A DNA stretch of 64,000 bases, taken from Augochlora pura (taxonomy: Eukaryota > Arthropoda > Insecta > Hymenoptera > Halictidae). A model generated the notes under the pieces. The model saw only the letters and a list, made by a program, of their open reading frames with translations, was not told the DNA's origin and searched no databases. The stretch spans positions 6,065,714 to 6,129,713 of the forward strand of contig NC_135777.1 in the NCBI RefSeq assembly GCF_028453695.1, given 5' to 3'. Of the stretch, positions 37,842 to 49,789 are shown piece by piece (the first letter of the stretch is position 1; each line of letters starts with the position of its first letter). A program made the position numbers and the translations under genes.

Positions 37842-38156
37842 TTCGAATGCGCTTCCTCTTACAGAAAGATCGAGCATACGGTTCGCATATTTGTGAAATT
37901 CCAGTGGCCTTGACGACGGATTGCTCGGCACTAGCTGCGAGCGAACCGCTTCCAAGAGGAATCGCTGATTCGGATCCCCCGCGGAGAGGGCGAGTTCAGC
38001 CCTCCGGTGAATCGATCTACTAATTGGAGGAATTGCCGATGCTGGTTGCGACACTTGTTGCGCAGATACAGTTGAAAATTCGTCGAAGCGAACAAACTCC
38101 TTGAAACCGTCGTGAACAAATGGAGGAAGACGAAGACCCCGGGACCGTGTGTGCAA
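37842..38156 (-). other. In-frame open extension upstream of the P450 start
   Basis: From an ATG at 38156 the P450 reading frame is open for 105 codons before the start used here (37841). The extension begins MHTRSRGLRLPPFVHDG, is basic and Ser/Pro-rich, and has no P450 feature. If translated, the membrane anchor would become internal, which is abnormal for a microsomal P450. It is therefore more likely 5' UTR, but the lack of any stop is notable. The predicted TSS about 30 bp below the TATA box would include it in the mRNA. Confidence 0.4.
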
Positions 38157-38211
38157 CGCGTATCATCGAATGACTCCCTCGGTTATACGTTGTCCGTACC
38201 AAACAGTCTCC

Positions 38212-38219
38212 CTTATATA
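38212..38219 (-). promoter_or_regulatory. Probable TATA box of the P450 gene
   Basis: On the minus strand the sequence reads AGTATATAAGGGAG. The TATATAAG core would place transcription start near 38185-38190, about 30 bp upstream of the in-frame ATG at 38156 and 350 bp upstream of the likely translation start at 37841. A TATA-type promoter suits a regulated detoxification or metabolic gene. Confidence 0.5.
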
Positions 38220-38496
38220 CTACTGAATACTCTGTGTACTACATCAACGGTCAGTGGTTAACTCTCCCACCAATAGAAACAAACACGTGGGACGTGTATA
38301 ACACAGCAGCAGCAGCAACCGAGTGGAGGTGTCGAACACTCTGGTTCCTGGCAAGGAAGTTACATTGGCCGTTTATCCACGGAACACAACGCAACATTTG
38401 CATGTTCGCACGGTGCCGAGCGCGCGTTATGCGCCGTCCACGTTGAAATTGCCTCGTGTGCATAAGGAAATCGGAACTGCATCCACGCAGTTTCCT

Positions 38497-38552
38497 TATC
38501 TTTATCTTCATCCATATCCTTATCCTTATCCATATCCTTATCGTTATCCTTG
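38497..38552. repeat. TATCCT/TATCCA-type microsatellite
   Basis: A run of hexamers of the form TTATCC/ATATCC (cttatccttatccatatcc) repeats for about 55 bp. Confidence 0.8.
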
Positions 38553-39359
38553 TCATTGTTATTATATTGTGCCGTACGTGTCCAGGGAATGTATACATTG
38601 CACGCCGACCCAAATCTTATTAATACTTATTAATATTATTAATAATTATTTGATTCGCATTATTTAATTTTATTTGTATTATTTCACTTTAACTGCTTTC
38701 TTTTATCTTTATTTATTTACAGGCTAATACCAATTAGGAGATATACGATATAAAATATAGAACAGACGCGGACTCTCAAAGAATTTCAAGATACTGTTAT
38801 ATTTTGAAATATAATAGTATATATTAATAATAAATAATAGTGAAATAATATATTTTATATTTTTTAATATATACGAAAAATAGTAATATATTAGTAATAA
38901 ATATACATTATATTATGAAATGGGACTATACTTTTCAAATACATACCTCTACAGAGAGAAGGGTTCCCTGAATTTTTGAATTAGAAATTTTAACCCTTTG
39001 CCGTCACAGCCATTTCAACTTGAAACAGTTATTTCGATTTGTACGGTGTATCTTATTTATTTGTACCAACAGCAACACTGTAACAATTGCTTATCAATAC
39101 GAGAAGGAAATATTAAAATTATTATTAAATATTAATTATTATACAGAATATGATATAACAATTTTATGTCATCGCTCGGGTGAAAAGATCGTAAATAAAA
39201 AATTATCAGAATTCGGCTAGCGTAAAATCCTCGTCGGCAAGAGCAAAACAGTAATGCGCAGGCGGAGATTGGTATGAAAAGGAGACCCTGCGAATCCAAA
39301 GTTCAAAGAAGGACAAACTTTTTATGCGAAGATGTTTCACCTGCGCAACGACGACGTCG

Positions 39360-39432
39360 ATCATGATGATGATGACATCGATCACGACGATGATGATAAT
39401 GATGGTGATGGTAGTAATAAGGATGATGATGC
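39360..39432. repeat. GAT-rich trinucleotide repeat
   Basis: Imperfect GAT/GAC triplets (gatgatgatgatgacatcgat, then gatgatgataatgatgg) form a 70-bp simple repeat. Confidence 0.8.
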
Positions 39433-40055
39433 TCTCGTTTTGATCATCGCCGATGTAACTTTTACGTAACATTTTTCTGATATAGCGCTGCACTTTTCGG
39501 CTTCGAGATTATGTCACGCGACTTATCCGGTCCCGTCCGGCCATCATTTACTTTCACGGGCGGGAACAACTTTCTATTCCTCCCTTTCGACCGTAACGTT
39601 TCGACCTGTTCACCGAAAAAGATTATCGGATCGCGTCGATACCCACCGTCGCGAGGAAGCTGCCGTTGTCGCGAAACATCCCAGCGCGATGACCGGCGGA
39701 TTCCGTTGATTCGGGAGTGGCGAGCACGTGTGCGGTTTATGGCAAAGCTTCCATCCGCGCCACATGTTCGCGATGTAGTTTTTGAAAGCGTTCACTTTCG
39801 ACTCTCGGTTCACGGATTCTCGTTCCATCTTTTTTGTTCGCGCACCGATTACTCGATGTTCTCTCTCGGCGTGTCCCATTCATCGTCGAACAACGAGTTC
39901 GATGATTAATCGTGTCAAAACAATTACGTCAGAGCATGAATACACCGACATGTGTGTGTCGCGTTCGGTTCTCTCGTTGTGGAAAAAGAAAGAAAGAGGG
40001 AGGAGAGCGACACGTGTGCAGAAATGGAACTGCCGAGGGATTTGCATTTACCTGA

Positions 40056-40305
40056 TTAACCTCTTAGGCACGACGCGCCACTATTGTGGCTTTCGTGAAT
40101 GTTTTGTGCTTTACTCGATTGTTTGATTAATTATTAAAGTAAACGATTAAAGTGAAAGTGTGTATGCATACAATACATTAAGAAAAGAATATATGTAATT
40201 AATACTAGGTATAGATATACGGATAAAATGTATATTAAGCGAAAACGGTAATTTAGTTACGAAAAACTTTATTTGCGCAAAATCCTGCCGTGCCTAAGAG
40301 GTTAA
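40056..40305. mobile_element. piggyBac-like MITE with TTAA flanks
   Basis: TTAACCTCTTAGGCACG at 40056-40072 is a perfect inverted copy of CGTGCCTAAGAGGTTAA at 40289-40305. The outermost TTAA at both ends is the piggyBac target-site duplication, and the TIRs start with CC as expected for that superfamily. A subterminal GCGCCACTATTGTGGC imperfect palindrome follows the left TIR. The 250-bp element has no coding capacity, so it is non-autonomous. Confidence 0.75.
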
Positions 40306-41815
40306 GTGTAAAGAGTGGAGAACAGCGATGCGATAATAAATCTCGAGAAAGATTTGAAAATCCCGCTGATAAATTGCCGAACGAGTGCTACAATAAATAA
40401 TACATGGTATTAAACATAGCATTGTATTTATTAAATAGTAATAAATACAATAGAATAAATAAATGCGCGATAAGTGGAGATAGTGAATAATACGAATAAA
40501 TTATGGATAGCGAATTATAAGTAAAAAATAACAAATAATAAATGACTGGAGTAATCGTAGCAAAGTCATCGAAGAAGCTGCGTCCATTTGTTGGAGAAGC
40601 TACTTATGCAGGTTCGACCGTGCTCCATTGTTGCGAATGTAAAGGCGTTGCAACCGCATTGTTACTGATATCCTATGCTGATAAGGAATAGAAGAAGACT
40701 CGTTGGTTCGTCGAACTTTGTCGAGCGAGTGATAAGACGACCCCAGGGAAGATTGCGATCGAGTTAATGAATAATAGCCGTTCTATTATGTCAAAGTCAA
40801 AATCAAGGTGCGCGCGACAGTGAAACGATTTCGACTACGTAGCCGATGTAAAATTGCAATTGACAGATCTTTCAGGGAATGTGCCAATCACTGTATAGTC
40901 ATTAGACAGCGGTTTCTATGCATTTTTCACAAAAATTACAAGAACGTTGCATTATTTTCAAACCGTTCGATCAATTTTAGTTATCTTTTAATCTTTAAAA
41001 TTATAAAAATTAATTTATAGTAATAGTTTAACCACTAAAGTAACCACCATTTAATTTAAATTTCTAATTCAAAATTCAATTTATTAATTATAATTTTTAC
41101 CTCTTTTACAATAAACTCTCTAAGTATTATTATATACTTAAAAAATATTTGAAAAAAAATCTAACAATTAATTCAAAATCTGTAATTAAAATTCGACTGA
41201 CTTTGAACAGAAAAAGGATTTGCGCCTTAAAAATTATCATTTTGAAAAAGGATTTCAAAATTTGATAATTATAGCAATTGACTAATATCCACAGTGTAGG
41301 CTATATCATTCGAAATTTACGTTCGCTATATACATTTGCTGTACGTATTGCTTTTGAAATTTTCAGAATTCAGACGCAAATTTTTCGCGGACGTATTTTT
41401 GGAGCTACGTACATTCTTCGAGAGAATAAAAAAAAAGATGGATATTTTTCAAAGATTCGCGCAATAGAATACCGGGGTGATAGCGACGTGTTGAAACAAT
41501 GATCGGCGCGTACCACGACGTCGAAACTGGTCGAGAGACTCTGTCAAAGTGTCAAAAGACGATCCCCGGCTGTGGTCGCCGGCTATCGTGCATGGCGTCG
41601 CGACACGCCTCTCGCGTGTATAACCGTTTGCCTCTCAAGACAAACGTGTTCCACGTGTCTGACCTCAAACTCCTCGATCTTCCGCGAGTTGGCAAACATG
41701 TGACCTTCTATTACATAATCCCGAGAGCGTTTCCACGTGTAACGCGATCTACTTGCTCCGAGGAAGAAGAACACTTTGATCCGCTACAACCGAAAATGTG
41801 TCTCGCCGAAATGCT

Positions 41816-41817
<2 letters not shown>

Positions 41818-41862
<45 letters not shown>
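41818..41862. repeat. (CT)n microsatellite
   Basis: About 22 uninterrupted CT units follow a TGTT word. On the opposite strand this is a (GA)n tract, which in insects can bind GAGA-type factors; no adjacent promoter was identified. Confidence 0.9.
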
Positions 41863-41865
<3 letters not shown>

Positions 41866-42064
41866 CCCTACCCAATCCTTCTCCTCCTACACAACCCTCT
41901 GCAGTATAACACAAAATTGTCTTCATTTATAAATTCCTCGTTCGCGATTGCCTTGCTGTTATTTAACAATTTTGACGTTTTTTTTCATTAATTTCTTATC
42001 AATTCGTACTATTTCTTCTACCGTATTATTCGGGATATTATTTTTTTTTTTTAAATAAAACAGG

Positions 42065-42390
42065 CAAAGAAAAAGAAGAAGAAAGACGAGGAGAAAGAGC
42101 CTATTGAGAAGTGTTTTGAAAGCATATGGAAACGAGTCTGCCGGCGGTGCAGTTTATTTTGAGATCAGATAAACTTTCTTCGGGTCGTACAGATTCCAAG
42201 AATGGTTGCATCGATTATGTCAGCACTGGAATCGAGCCGACCCGAAATCGCGACCGTTCCACAATCGCCGCCCATTCCCGTATCCGAACTTACAAGGACG
42301 AACGTGTCCGATTCGTTTCGCGTCGGTCGCTCGAAACAGACCGGTCTGCTGCGCAAGCCGCGTTCGCGAAGATTGTTACAGGGAACGTGA
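42065..42390 (+). other. Possible 3' coding exon(s) of an unidentified plus-strand gene
   Basis: A long T-rich tract ends in ACAG at 42060-42063. From 42065 one frame reads AKKKKKKDEEKEPIEKCFES and stops after KRVCRRCSLF. A second acceptor-like site at 42191-42192 opens another frame that reads MSALESSRPEIATVPQSPP, PVSELTRTNVSDSF, and stops at 42390. Both peptides look more protein-like than the surrounding shadows, but no start, no upstream exon and no family could be established. CpG-rich base composition could also explain the openness. Confidence 0.2.
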
Positions 42391-42913
42391 ATATCGATGA
42401 TGCATACGCAAATTATGTCATCCTTTTATTCGGTCATAAATCTCGTTTACGATCGATCTTCGCGAGGCGCCGGTACATTATTCTGTTAGTATCGTATAGT
42501 AATCGGTCGCAGTTTCAATCGGAAATCCATTAACGACAGTGGATGAACAGTTTTCTCTGGCATCGAAACAACGATAGAAACTGCTCATCATTTTCTTATT
42601 TTCCTTTTTTTATTTACCTCATCGCTGTACCCTAAGTTCGTAGAATAAAAATTACGAAGCAATGGATCATTTATTAGCGTTTAATAAAAACATATAGCGA
42701 ATTCGTAAGAAGAATAAGAAGCTTATGAAAATAACGAATACACTAAATGACAAATATATTCGAACGGAATATTTATCCGAATGAAATTTTATTTGAGTAA
42801 ATTGTTATCTGGGTAAATTTTTATTCGATTTTAGATAAATAACCGATAACGTCCAATAAGATTGTATTCTCTTTTATAGGCCATTTGAATAAATATCCTC
42901 GTCGAGAGGGTCG

Positions 42914-43716
42914 CTAAGCGGTTTTGAAATTTTCCAATAACGATCGGTAGTCGTCGCTGCAGCAACAGGTAGCGATCAGTCTGTGCTCCCGGCAAGTGTT
43001 CGCATGGAGAAATCGACAATCCGCCAATTTACATTGATAAGGAAGGTCGTGAGCATAAGGGTCCGTACAGCAACACGCGTCGTGCAATAATTTTTCGCCG
43101 CAGTACGGGTACACCGAACTGTCGCACAAAGGACACCGTCTGGAACACCGAATCAAAAATTGACCCTTCGCGACACACAATTCGTACACAGTAAACGCGG
43201 ACCAGTACGATGATCCGCAAAATGCTTGGCACGCTTACCTGTTGTACGATGGTTTGTAAGCGTAATTAATCGGAACGTCGTTATGTTTAACATTCTGCTG
43301 AGGTATTCTGGTCGATAAAAGTGAAGCGAACGCTGCTTCTTGCTTCGCCTCTGCTATCGAACTTCTCGTCGTGTCGCTTTGTTCATCTGGTTCGTAGATT
43401 AATATGATTATTAGAATAGCGACGTCCATTCGGTATGCATGCATTCATTTTCAAATCGCCATCGGTTGCATTCTCCACGGTAGAATAAGTAAATTCTGTA
43501 TTTGCCCGATAATAATTAAACTAAAAAGTTATGCCTTGTTTTTGATAGATTGAAAATAAAAAGTTCACGTTTCTAAATTATTGGAAACTTTCCACAGTTT
43601 GAAATTGTAATATAGTGTTGAAGAAATTTCTCGGTTTTCGTGTACTCACTCGAACCGGTAACGACGCCCGAACGAAGAATCAAATATACGCCGATCATCG
43701 CCGCGAAGCCAGACAT
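42914..43716 (-). CDS. Small secreted protein with 12 cysteines, family unknown
   Basis: Three exons (43650-43716, 43239-43386, 42914-43139) give exactly 441 nt, hence 146 aa; all donors and acceptors are canonical. Residues 1-22 (MSGFAAMIGVYLILRSGVVT) form a signal peptide. A Ser/Glu/Gln-rich linker follows, then the basic stretch KPSYNRR. A C-terminal domain from about residue 73 has 12 Cys in the order CPLC, YPYC, DACCCTD, YQC, ADC, NTC and ATCCCSD, with two Cys-Cys-Cys triplets. An even cysteine number suggests six disulphides in an extracellular protein. No transmembrane segment follows the signal. I do not recognise the family. It lies between the P450 upstream region and the TBL3 3' end. 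Confidence 0.7.
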
Positions 43717-44410
43717 TTCTCTTGAATTGCAATTGTAAATTGGTCCGCGCTTTAGCCAACACCGACGAGCACTGCCGCACACGTCTTCCCACTGAAATCA
43801 TCTACTCAATGTGATTTTTAGTTGAATTTCTTTTCGCAGCCCACGCATTTTCCATTTACATACATGTAGCTCGGGTTTCAGGTTTCTCAGGCGAGAAAGA
43901 TCCTAAATGGCCAGAGTACCCGTTACTTGTAACTGGTCCGGAGCTTCCTGTTCTTCTTTTTGAAGCGTTGCCGATACGCTTGGCAATCATAACCAAACTG
44001 TGGATTTTATGCGTTTGCGATAAAAATGGCATAAAACATAGTAAAAGTTTGAGGACATTTCTGCCATCTCCTCGATTTATTGAAATCATGGAGAGAAAAA
44101 ACAGAGTATTATTAAAGTTATATTCCTTACAAATTGACTCGGACAATTTTTATTTCGCGTTAAGATCCGCAGTTTAATCGTAATGGTCAAGAATGAGTTT
44201 TTATAAACTTGTATGTACCTAATGGATATTCTGATTCTGAATCTCCAATAAATGTTCCTAATTTAAATGGGTGATTCGAATGATCAAGAATGCTCTTCAA
44301 CGTGATTCGTTTTATTCGATAAATTAGGAGGACAGCCTTCTATGTTTTTATACGATATCAATGCGGTAGATTCTCCTAAACAGTTCTGCATCCTCCGTTT
44401 AGTTTTTCAA
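43717..44410. other. Short intergenic stretch upstream of the cysteine-rich gene
   Basis: This should hold the promoter of the cysteine-rich gene. ORFs at 43856-44177 overlap on opposite strands and have no recognisable features. Nothing else was identified. Confidence 0.3.
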
Positions 44411-44660
44411 GCCTTAATTTTGTCATAATTAATGTGTCTTTACGACCCTACAAAGTGCGTATGTGGCGCCTTTATCGAAGAAACAATGAAGCTCGGTTCG
44501 TACAGCGCCGCAATTGGAACAGTGGGAAAACATTCAAATTGTTTGCCAAAATCAACTGTTGGTAACTCGGCGAAATTTTTTAGCATTTTAATAAAACAGT
44601 GACGCCACATATGCTATCTACAGGTTCGCATAGAAACATTAATTTTGACAAAATTAAGGC
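44411..44660. mobile_element. Fold-back MITE of about 250 bp
   Basis: GCCTTAATTTTGTCATAATT at 44411 onward is matched by the inverted copy at 44636-44660, with one mismatch in 25 bp. The similarity continues inward for roughly 40 bp more, ending in TATGTGGCG on both arms, so the arms are about 65 bp long. There is no coding capacity. The superfamily is not clear because no obvious target duplication was found. It starts 60 bp beyond the TBL3 stop codon and so probably lies in its 3' UTR. Confidence 0.65.
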
Positions 44661-44720
44661 ATAAAGGTTTTCATACGAGTCGAAATAATTACAAATTATT
44701 TTTAATTATTTTAATTTTTA

Positions 44721-47700
44721 TTAAGTGGCGGTTTCCGTAGATGTAATACATGGTTTCATGCGATTTAACGTATATGTTAATAACTGAAGATTTTGTAATA
44801 ACTTTGTAACTCTTGTATAATGCCTTTCGGTATATGGTATCACTGATTCCAATGCGAATACAGAGTTTTCATGCGTTTGTTCCTGTTCCACTATTAGAGC
44901 CTTTATAACAACCTGTTAAACAAAGAATAAATATTATAGTGTCCACAAATTGTTTGTTGATATTTGAACAGTTTGTTTGAATATTTACTTGAGCCAATTG
45001 ACAATGTTTGCTGTTAGTATTCCATATGATAGCACATCTCAGTAATTCTTCCTTGTACGAAGAACTTAACTCAGTAATTGTTTGTAGAAGCTTGGGATAA
45101 CTTTCGATTAAAATACCTGTAGAATTTAATTTCTTACTATCGTTTCACGGAATCTTGTGATTTCTTTGCACTTAAAAATCTCAATAATGTTATCGTAAAA
45201 ATATAACTTACATTCTATAATCTTCAGTACTTGCATGGGCCGTTTCAACTTCAAACTTAAATTTAGCGCAGAAGATAGTTTATTCGCGTCAAGTAAGTTT
45301 GCCAATTCCTGTTCTTCGAGGACTAGCTGTTTCGTTTCTAATTCTGCCTTTTCCTTCTTTTCTTGTGTTACGTCTTTCCAAGTAATTAATAATGAATCAC
45401 TTCCACCGCTAATTATTATTTTCTCGTCTCTTCTAACTACATTTAGAGCGTCACACTAATATATTACAAATCACTGAGAAATTCAAATGTACTCAAATAA
45501 TACTTGCCAGCCAATGCCCACACACGGCTGTCATGCTCTTCTAAACTACATAAACACTCGGATGTTTTGATACTCCAAAGTTTTAAAAGCCCGTCCCCAC
45601 TCGCTGTAATTAACTGCATACCACGTGATAAAAATTCTGCTTTCAATACTGAAGATTCATGACCTTCCATTGTCTATAATATTAAAGTTATTTAATGTTA
45701 ATTTATTAAGTCCAGTTATAGGTAATTTCCTTTAGAGTGCCATTAAAATTCAAAGTATCGCTAATTAATAATAATTTCTACTCTATACTATATATTATTA
45801 TTACACATATACATATATAACTGATCGGTCTTTATACCATTCCTTACTTTTAAACAGGAAAGATCTGTCAGTGACCAGAGCTTCATTGTACAGTCGGCTG
45901 ACGTTGTTAAAAGTACTTGATCAATTGGAGAAAACCTTACACACCAAACACCTCTTCTGTGACCATGGAATACTCCAAGCAATTGTAAATCATTGGCTGA
46001 CCATAACTGCAATACATAGGTAAATCACATTTCTGAAGGAAATATGTACTACAGAGAAAATTATTAATTATGAACCGCTTAAAATTTAATTTATCGCACT
46101 TTTGCTGTTTTATCTTGTGATCCAGTTGCAATCAATTTGTCATTTGGTGAAATAGTCACAGAATTAATATCCTTTCCGTGAGCTAAAACGGTGTTCGCCA
46201 CATTTAAGGAATGTTCATCTGAAACAATCAAATATCTGATGTAGTGTTAAAGATAGAAAGACGTGAATGATGGCCGGAAAAATTATAATTACCATCAAAC
46301 TGTAAATTGTTTGGTAGGTTCCACAATTTAAGACATGAATCTTGACTAACGGAAGTAAAGAATTTACATGACATTTGAGAAATTGCAACAGATCCAACAG
46401 GAGCAGTATGCTTAGTAGCAGATGCAATACAAGACACTTTTAAAGATTGCTTATTCATATGCCAAACACGAATACTATTATCCTATAAATATATAATAAT
46501 ATTATCGTATTATTATAAAATGTAATAGATATAAAAATAAAATATCATATAATAACATATTATTATAAAACCAACCTTCGCCGAAGACAGGAATAAATAG
46601 GCATCGGCAGGCGTTGTTGCAAGAGCGATAACAATGTCTGAATGCCCACGCAATAATTCGCAATTCATAGTTAATGTATCATACAATTTAATGTCACGAC
46701 TGTTAGTAGCAACAGCTACATGAGTTCCATTCTCTCCAACGAAAACCACATCCAAAATTTCGTCGCTATAACCGGCCAACTGAAAATAGTTTGATTTTTT
46801 TATTACAATCGGTATTGTATTTAAATATGAATCAATTACAGACAGTAGCACAACTCACCTGTTTAATACATTCAAACGTTTCTAATGAATAAACAATGAT
46901 ATTGTGATCAACAGTGACTGCAGCAAACGTATTATTGTTCTGATTATAAAGTAGATGTGTTATAGAAAGGCTTTCTTCTCCTTCTGTCGATATGTCTGAT
47001 AATTCGTGGGCATACACTTCTTTTCCAGCTTTCATTTCCCAAATCTTAACTGTACCTGTAACAAATTAAATCATTTATCTCTTGAGTCAGTAGTTTAAAG
47101 TTAATCATTATGTGATTACAAACAATCTAAACCTTTATTTCCCGCAGCTGCAACATAGACATTATCATCCAATCTGTTTTGAGCAATTGTTGGTAGTGAT
47201 ACATTTTTAGGTATAATGAAGGCATCTTCAATTTCTTCGTACACTGGTAAAACACGTATAGGCGATTGTGAAGCAATATTCCATAAAATTAGTACTTTAT
47301 CTCTTCCTGAACTATATGAAATGTAGCGTGGTCATAATACAAACTCGTTTGCAAGCATTTCAAGTCGCGTAATATCGTTACGTTACCTAACTAAGTAGTC
47401 ACTGTTATCATGAAACGATATAGATGTAACTTTGCTGAAATGACCAAGGAGTGCAATTTCTCTGTTACCAGTTGATATATTCCAGCCATAAATTTTTAAA
47501 TCATCGCCAGCAGCAAACAAAAGATTCTTTTCATTGTCAGGATGAAAATCTAAAACACTAAAATTATATAATAGAATACAATACCGTTAAAAATATCTTT
47601 TTCACCTTGAAAGACTTGAGAGAGTTTCTATTACGATAAACTCGGCAAAAATTATTATTCCTTGTTACAAGAGATGTGTCTAAATATTTTAGGAATTCTC

Positions 47701-48480
47701 CGCATCGTAATTGAGCAGAGATTATACCTGACGACTCCTTCAGCTCCTCTTAGATTGTGAATACAAGTGTGATGTTGCAAATCCCATAATTTGATAATAC
47801 CATCAGTGCCTCCTGATGCCATCAAACTGTTTTTGCTACAGTAAGCAATACGTGCTACCGGACCCTTGTGAGTTGATTTCCATATCTTCAACAACTTATT
47901 ATCTGAAACGGCAAACATCATTTTAATACAAATAACGTAACAGAGAATACAATAGTATCAAACTGATACGGATTGTAAAGTTACAAAAAAATAATGAGAT
48001 TACCTTTCCAATCCCAGAATTTAAAGAGACCACTTTTATGATGTGTAATTACGTTTAAATCATCGCTGCTTGCTGTAAATGTATTAATCGCGTCTTCATC
48101 TTCACTGTTTCCATCTTGCAAACGAGATACCACCGTTAAGTTATTCTGTATGGATACAACAAAAACTGTAGCATGCTTTTGACAGAATAAATATTGTCCG
48201 TCGGTGCTCCACTGTAATATTAAACAATATAATTATTTTATCCCTGTTAAATTTGAAGTTAATCTGTGCATCAATGTGCACAATGTACCTGAACATTTCC
48301 TCCGGTGTAAAATGGTCCATGCTTTGATTCAACAGCAAGCCTGTAATTTGAATTTCTTTAGTTAATTGTCATAACGAACACTGACATATATATAAACACA
48401 CAAGAGTAGTACGATAAATTAAGTATGAATTTTTAAAATAACAAAGTAACTTACGCTTCTTTTAAACCGGCGTTACTCAT
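44721..48480 (-). CDS. Tbl3: TBL3 / UTP13, WD40 protein of the SSU processome
   Basis: TBL3 is the animal Utp13, part of the UTP-B complex that processes pre-18S rRNA in the nucleolus. About fifteen exons code for roughly 800 aa, matching human TBL3 (808). The start is MSNAGLKEAVESKHGPFYTG at 48480 and the stop TAA is at 44721. Two WD40 propellers are visible through repeated units ending in WD-like dipeptides (GGTDGIIKLWDL, GSQDKTAKLWSA, TSADCTMKLWSL, ASGDGLLKLWSI, GGSDSLLITWKD). A Utp13 C-terminal helical domain follows (QELANLLDANKLSSALNLSL, then KRPMQVLKIIE). The exon after 45508 is joined through a GC-AG intron (45437-45507); that junction gives VWALAVRRDEKIII, which matches the family spacing without a gap. 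Exon ends other than this were not all fixed. Confidence 0.92.
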
Positions 48481-49789
48481 TTTTCTATAAATATTCCAAA
48501 CACATTATCATAAATTTAATAAATATGAGAATTACTTCGATAACCTGGTTGCAATTGTGTATTCCTCGTAGGTTATGTTATTCTCGCGCACGTGGTCGCG
48601 CGACATCAATCGAGTGCGAGAAATCGAGTTCAATTTCTCGTGAATTGTGGCGCCACGTGCTCCGTCAATCGGCGCGACATGACAAGAAGACGGACGTAAT
48701 AACCGCTAATACCGAATGTTAAATAGTAACGCGTTAAGCTTAACAAATCCCGTTTGTTCTTCGTGAAATAACAGAAAAGATAAAATGAAGACGAAGCAAC
48801 GGAGGAAGACATATCAAAGCATTAGGACGCCTCTATCTGAATTGACTTGAAAGATGTATTTAACTGGACGAGAGTAAGTCATTTAACTTTTTCACCTTAA
48901 TTTTTCTTCTATACTACATGCTCGAATAATAATTATAGGCTATTAAAAGAAGCGTACACGTTAACAATTAATCTTTTGCTGTTTCCCTTTTTTATTCATC
49001 TAATTAAGTCACCATGATATGATTTAACTAAAACGTGAAACATTTAACCATGCTACCATTATTACTATCATTGTTACGATGTTCATTTATAATTTTTTTT
49101 CTAAACAGAAGCTATCTTCTTAAATTGTACCAAACAGGAACACGATTGAAATTTCGTTCTTTGTTCAATACTTTTAATGAATTTAGTGAGTTTAAATTTT
49201 ACCGAGTAAACATATATATGTTTATATGTATATAGGTATGTATGCATATGTGTACATGCATGTATGTCGTATTATATCGATAACGAAATAAGTGAAAAAT
49301 TCACGTTTCTCCAATTTATTTTTTCTATCCCCGAGCCTGTAACAAAAAATTGAAAGAGACTGCAGTTCTTAGATCTCGGATAACTTATACGCGTACCGAT
49401 AATTGTCTTGAATTTTATGGTTAAGATTGTCAGCATGTATACAAGTTGACAAGATTTAGAATACGCGTCGTTTAAATATTTGTTCGTATTCGAAAAGAGT
49501 TATTCCGTTCGGATGGTGCCCGAACATTTCGGTGGGGTGTAACTATACGTCGCGGTAGTCGCTGTAAGAGATATGCGATTAATAATTTCGTTTGCCGTGC
49601 AGCGATATATTAAAGATGCTAATGTGTGGCCAACTATACCGTGCATTTATTGTTTGCTGTACCATCATGTGTTCCCTATCATATGCAAACGGCTGAATGT
49701 AGCATTGTAAACGAATCGGCGAGTGGGAGAAATAGCTGGGTAATGTCTGGTTTCCAGCGAATTAGTCTGAGTTTGTTAGTAAAGCAGTG
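48481..49789. other. Divergent intergenic region between TBL3 and the chloride channel
   Basis: This stretch has a CpG-rich patch just upstream of TBL3 (48560-48700), probably its promoter, and AT-rich sequence with TATGTATA words beyond (49200-49280). The channel 5' UTR lies in the last few hundred bases. No other coding region was found. Confidence 0.4.

Larger units (their letters stand above)
38220..42063. other. Intergenic region with MITE and microsatellites
   Basis: This non-coding stretch lies upstream of the P450. It holds a TATCCT/TATCCA array (38497-38552), a GAT-rich repeat (39360-39432), a piggyBac-like MITE (40056-40305) and a (CT)n tract (41818-41862). CpG-rich ORFs at 39511-40126 and 41499-41909 overlap one another on several frames and lack family features. 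Confidence 0.45.

Noticed and set aside
38994..39012. TTAACCCTTTGCCGTCAC, which looks like a piggyBac-type TIR
   Set aside because: No inverted partner was found within about 500 bp on either side, so no element can be defined.
41499..41926. Ser/Leu-rich and Arg/Glu-rich ORFs
   Set aside because: Their tails are translations of the (CT)n microsatellite; the remainder is open in more than one frame.
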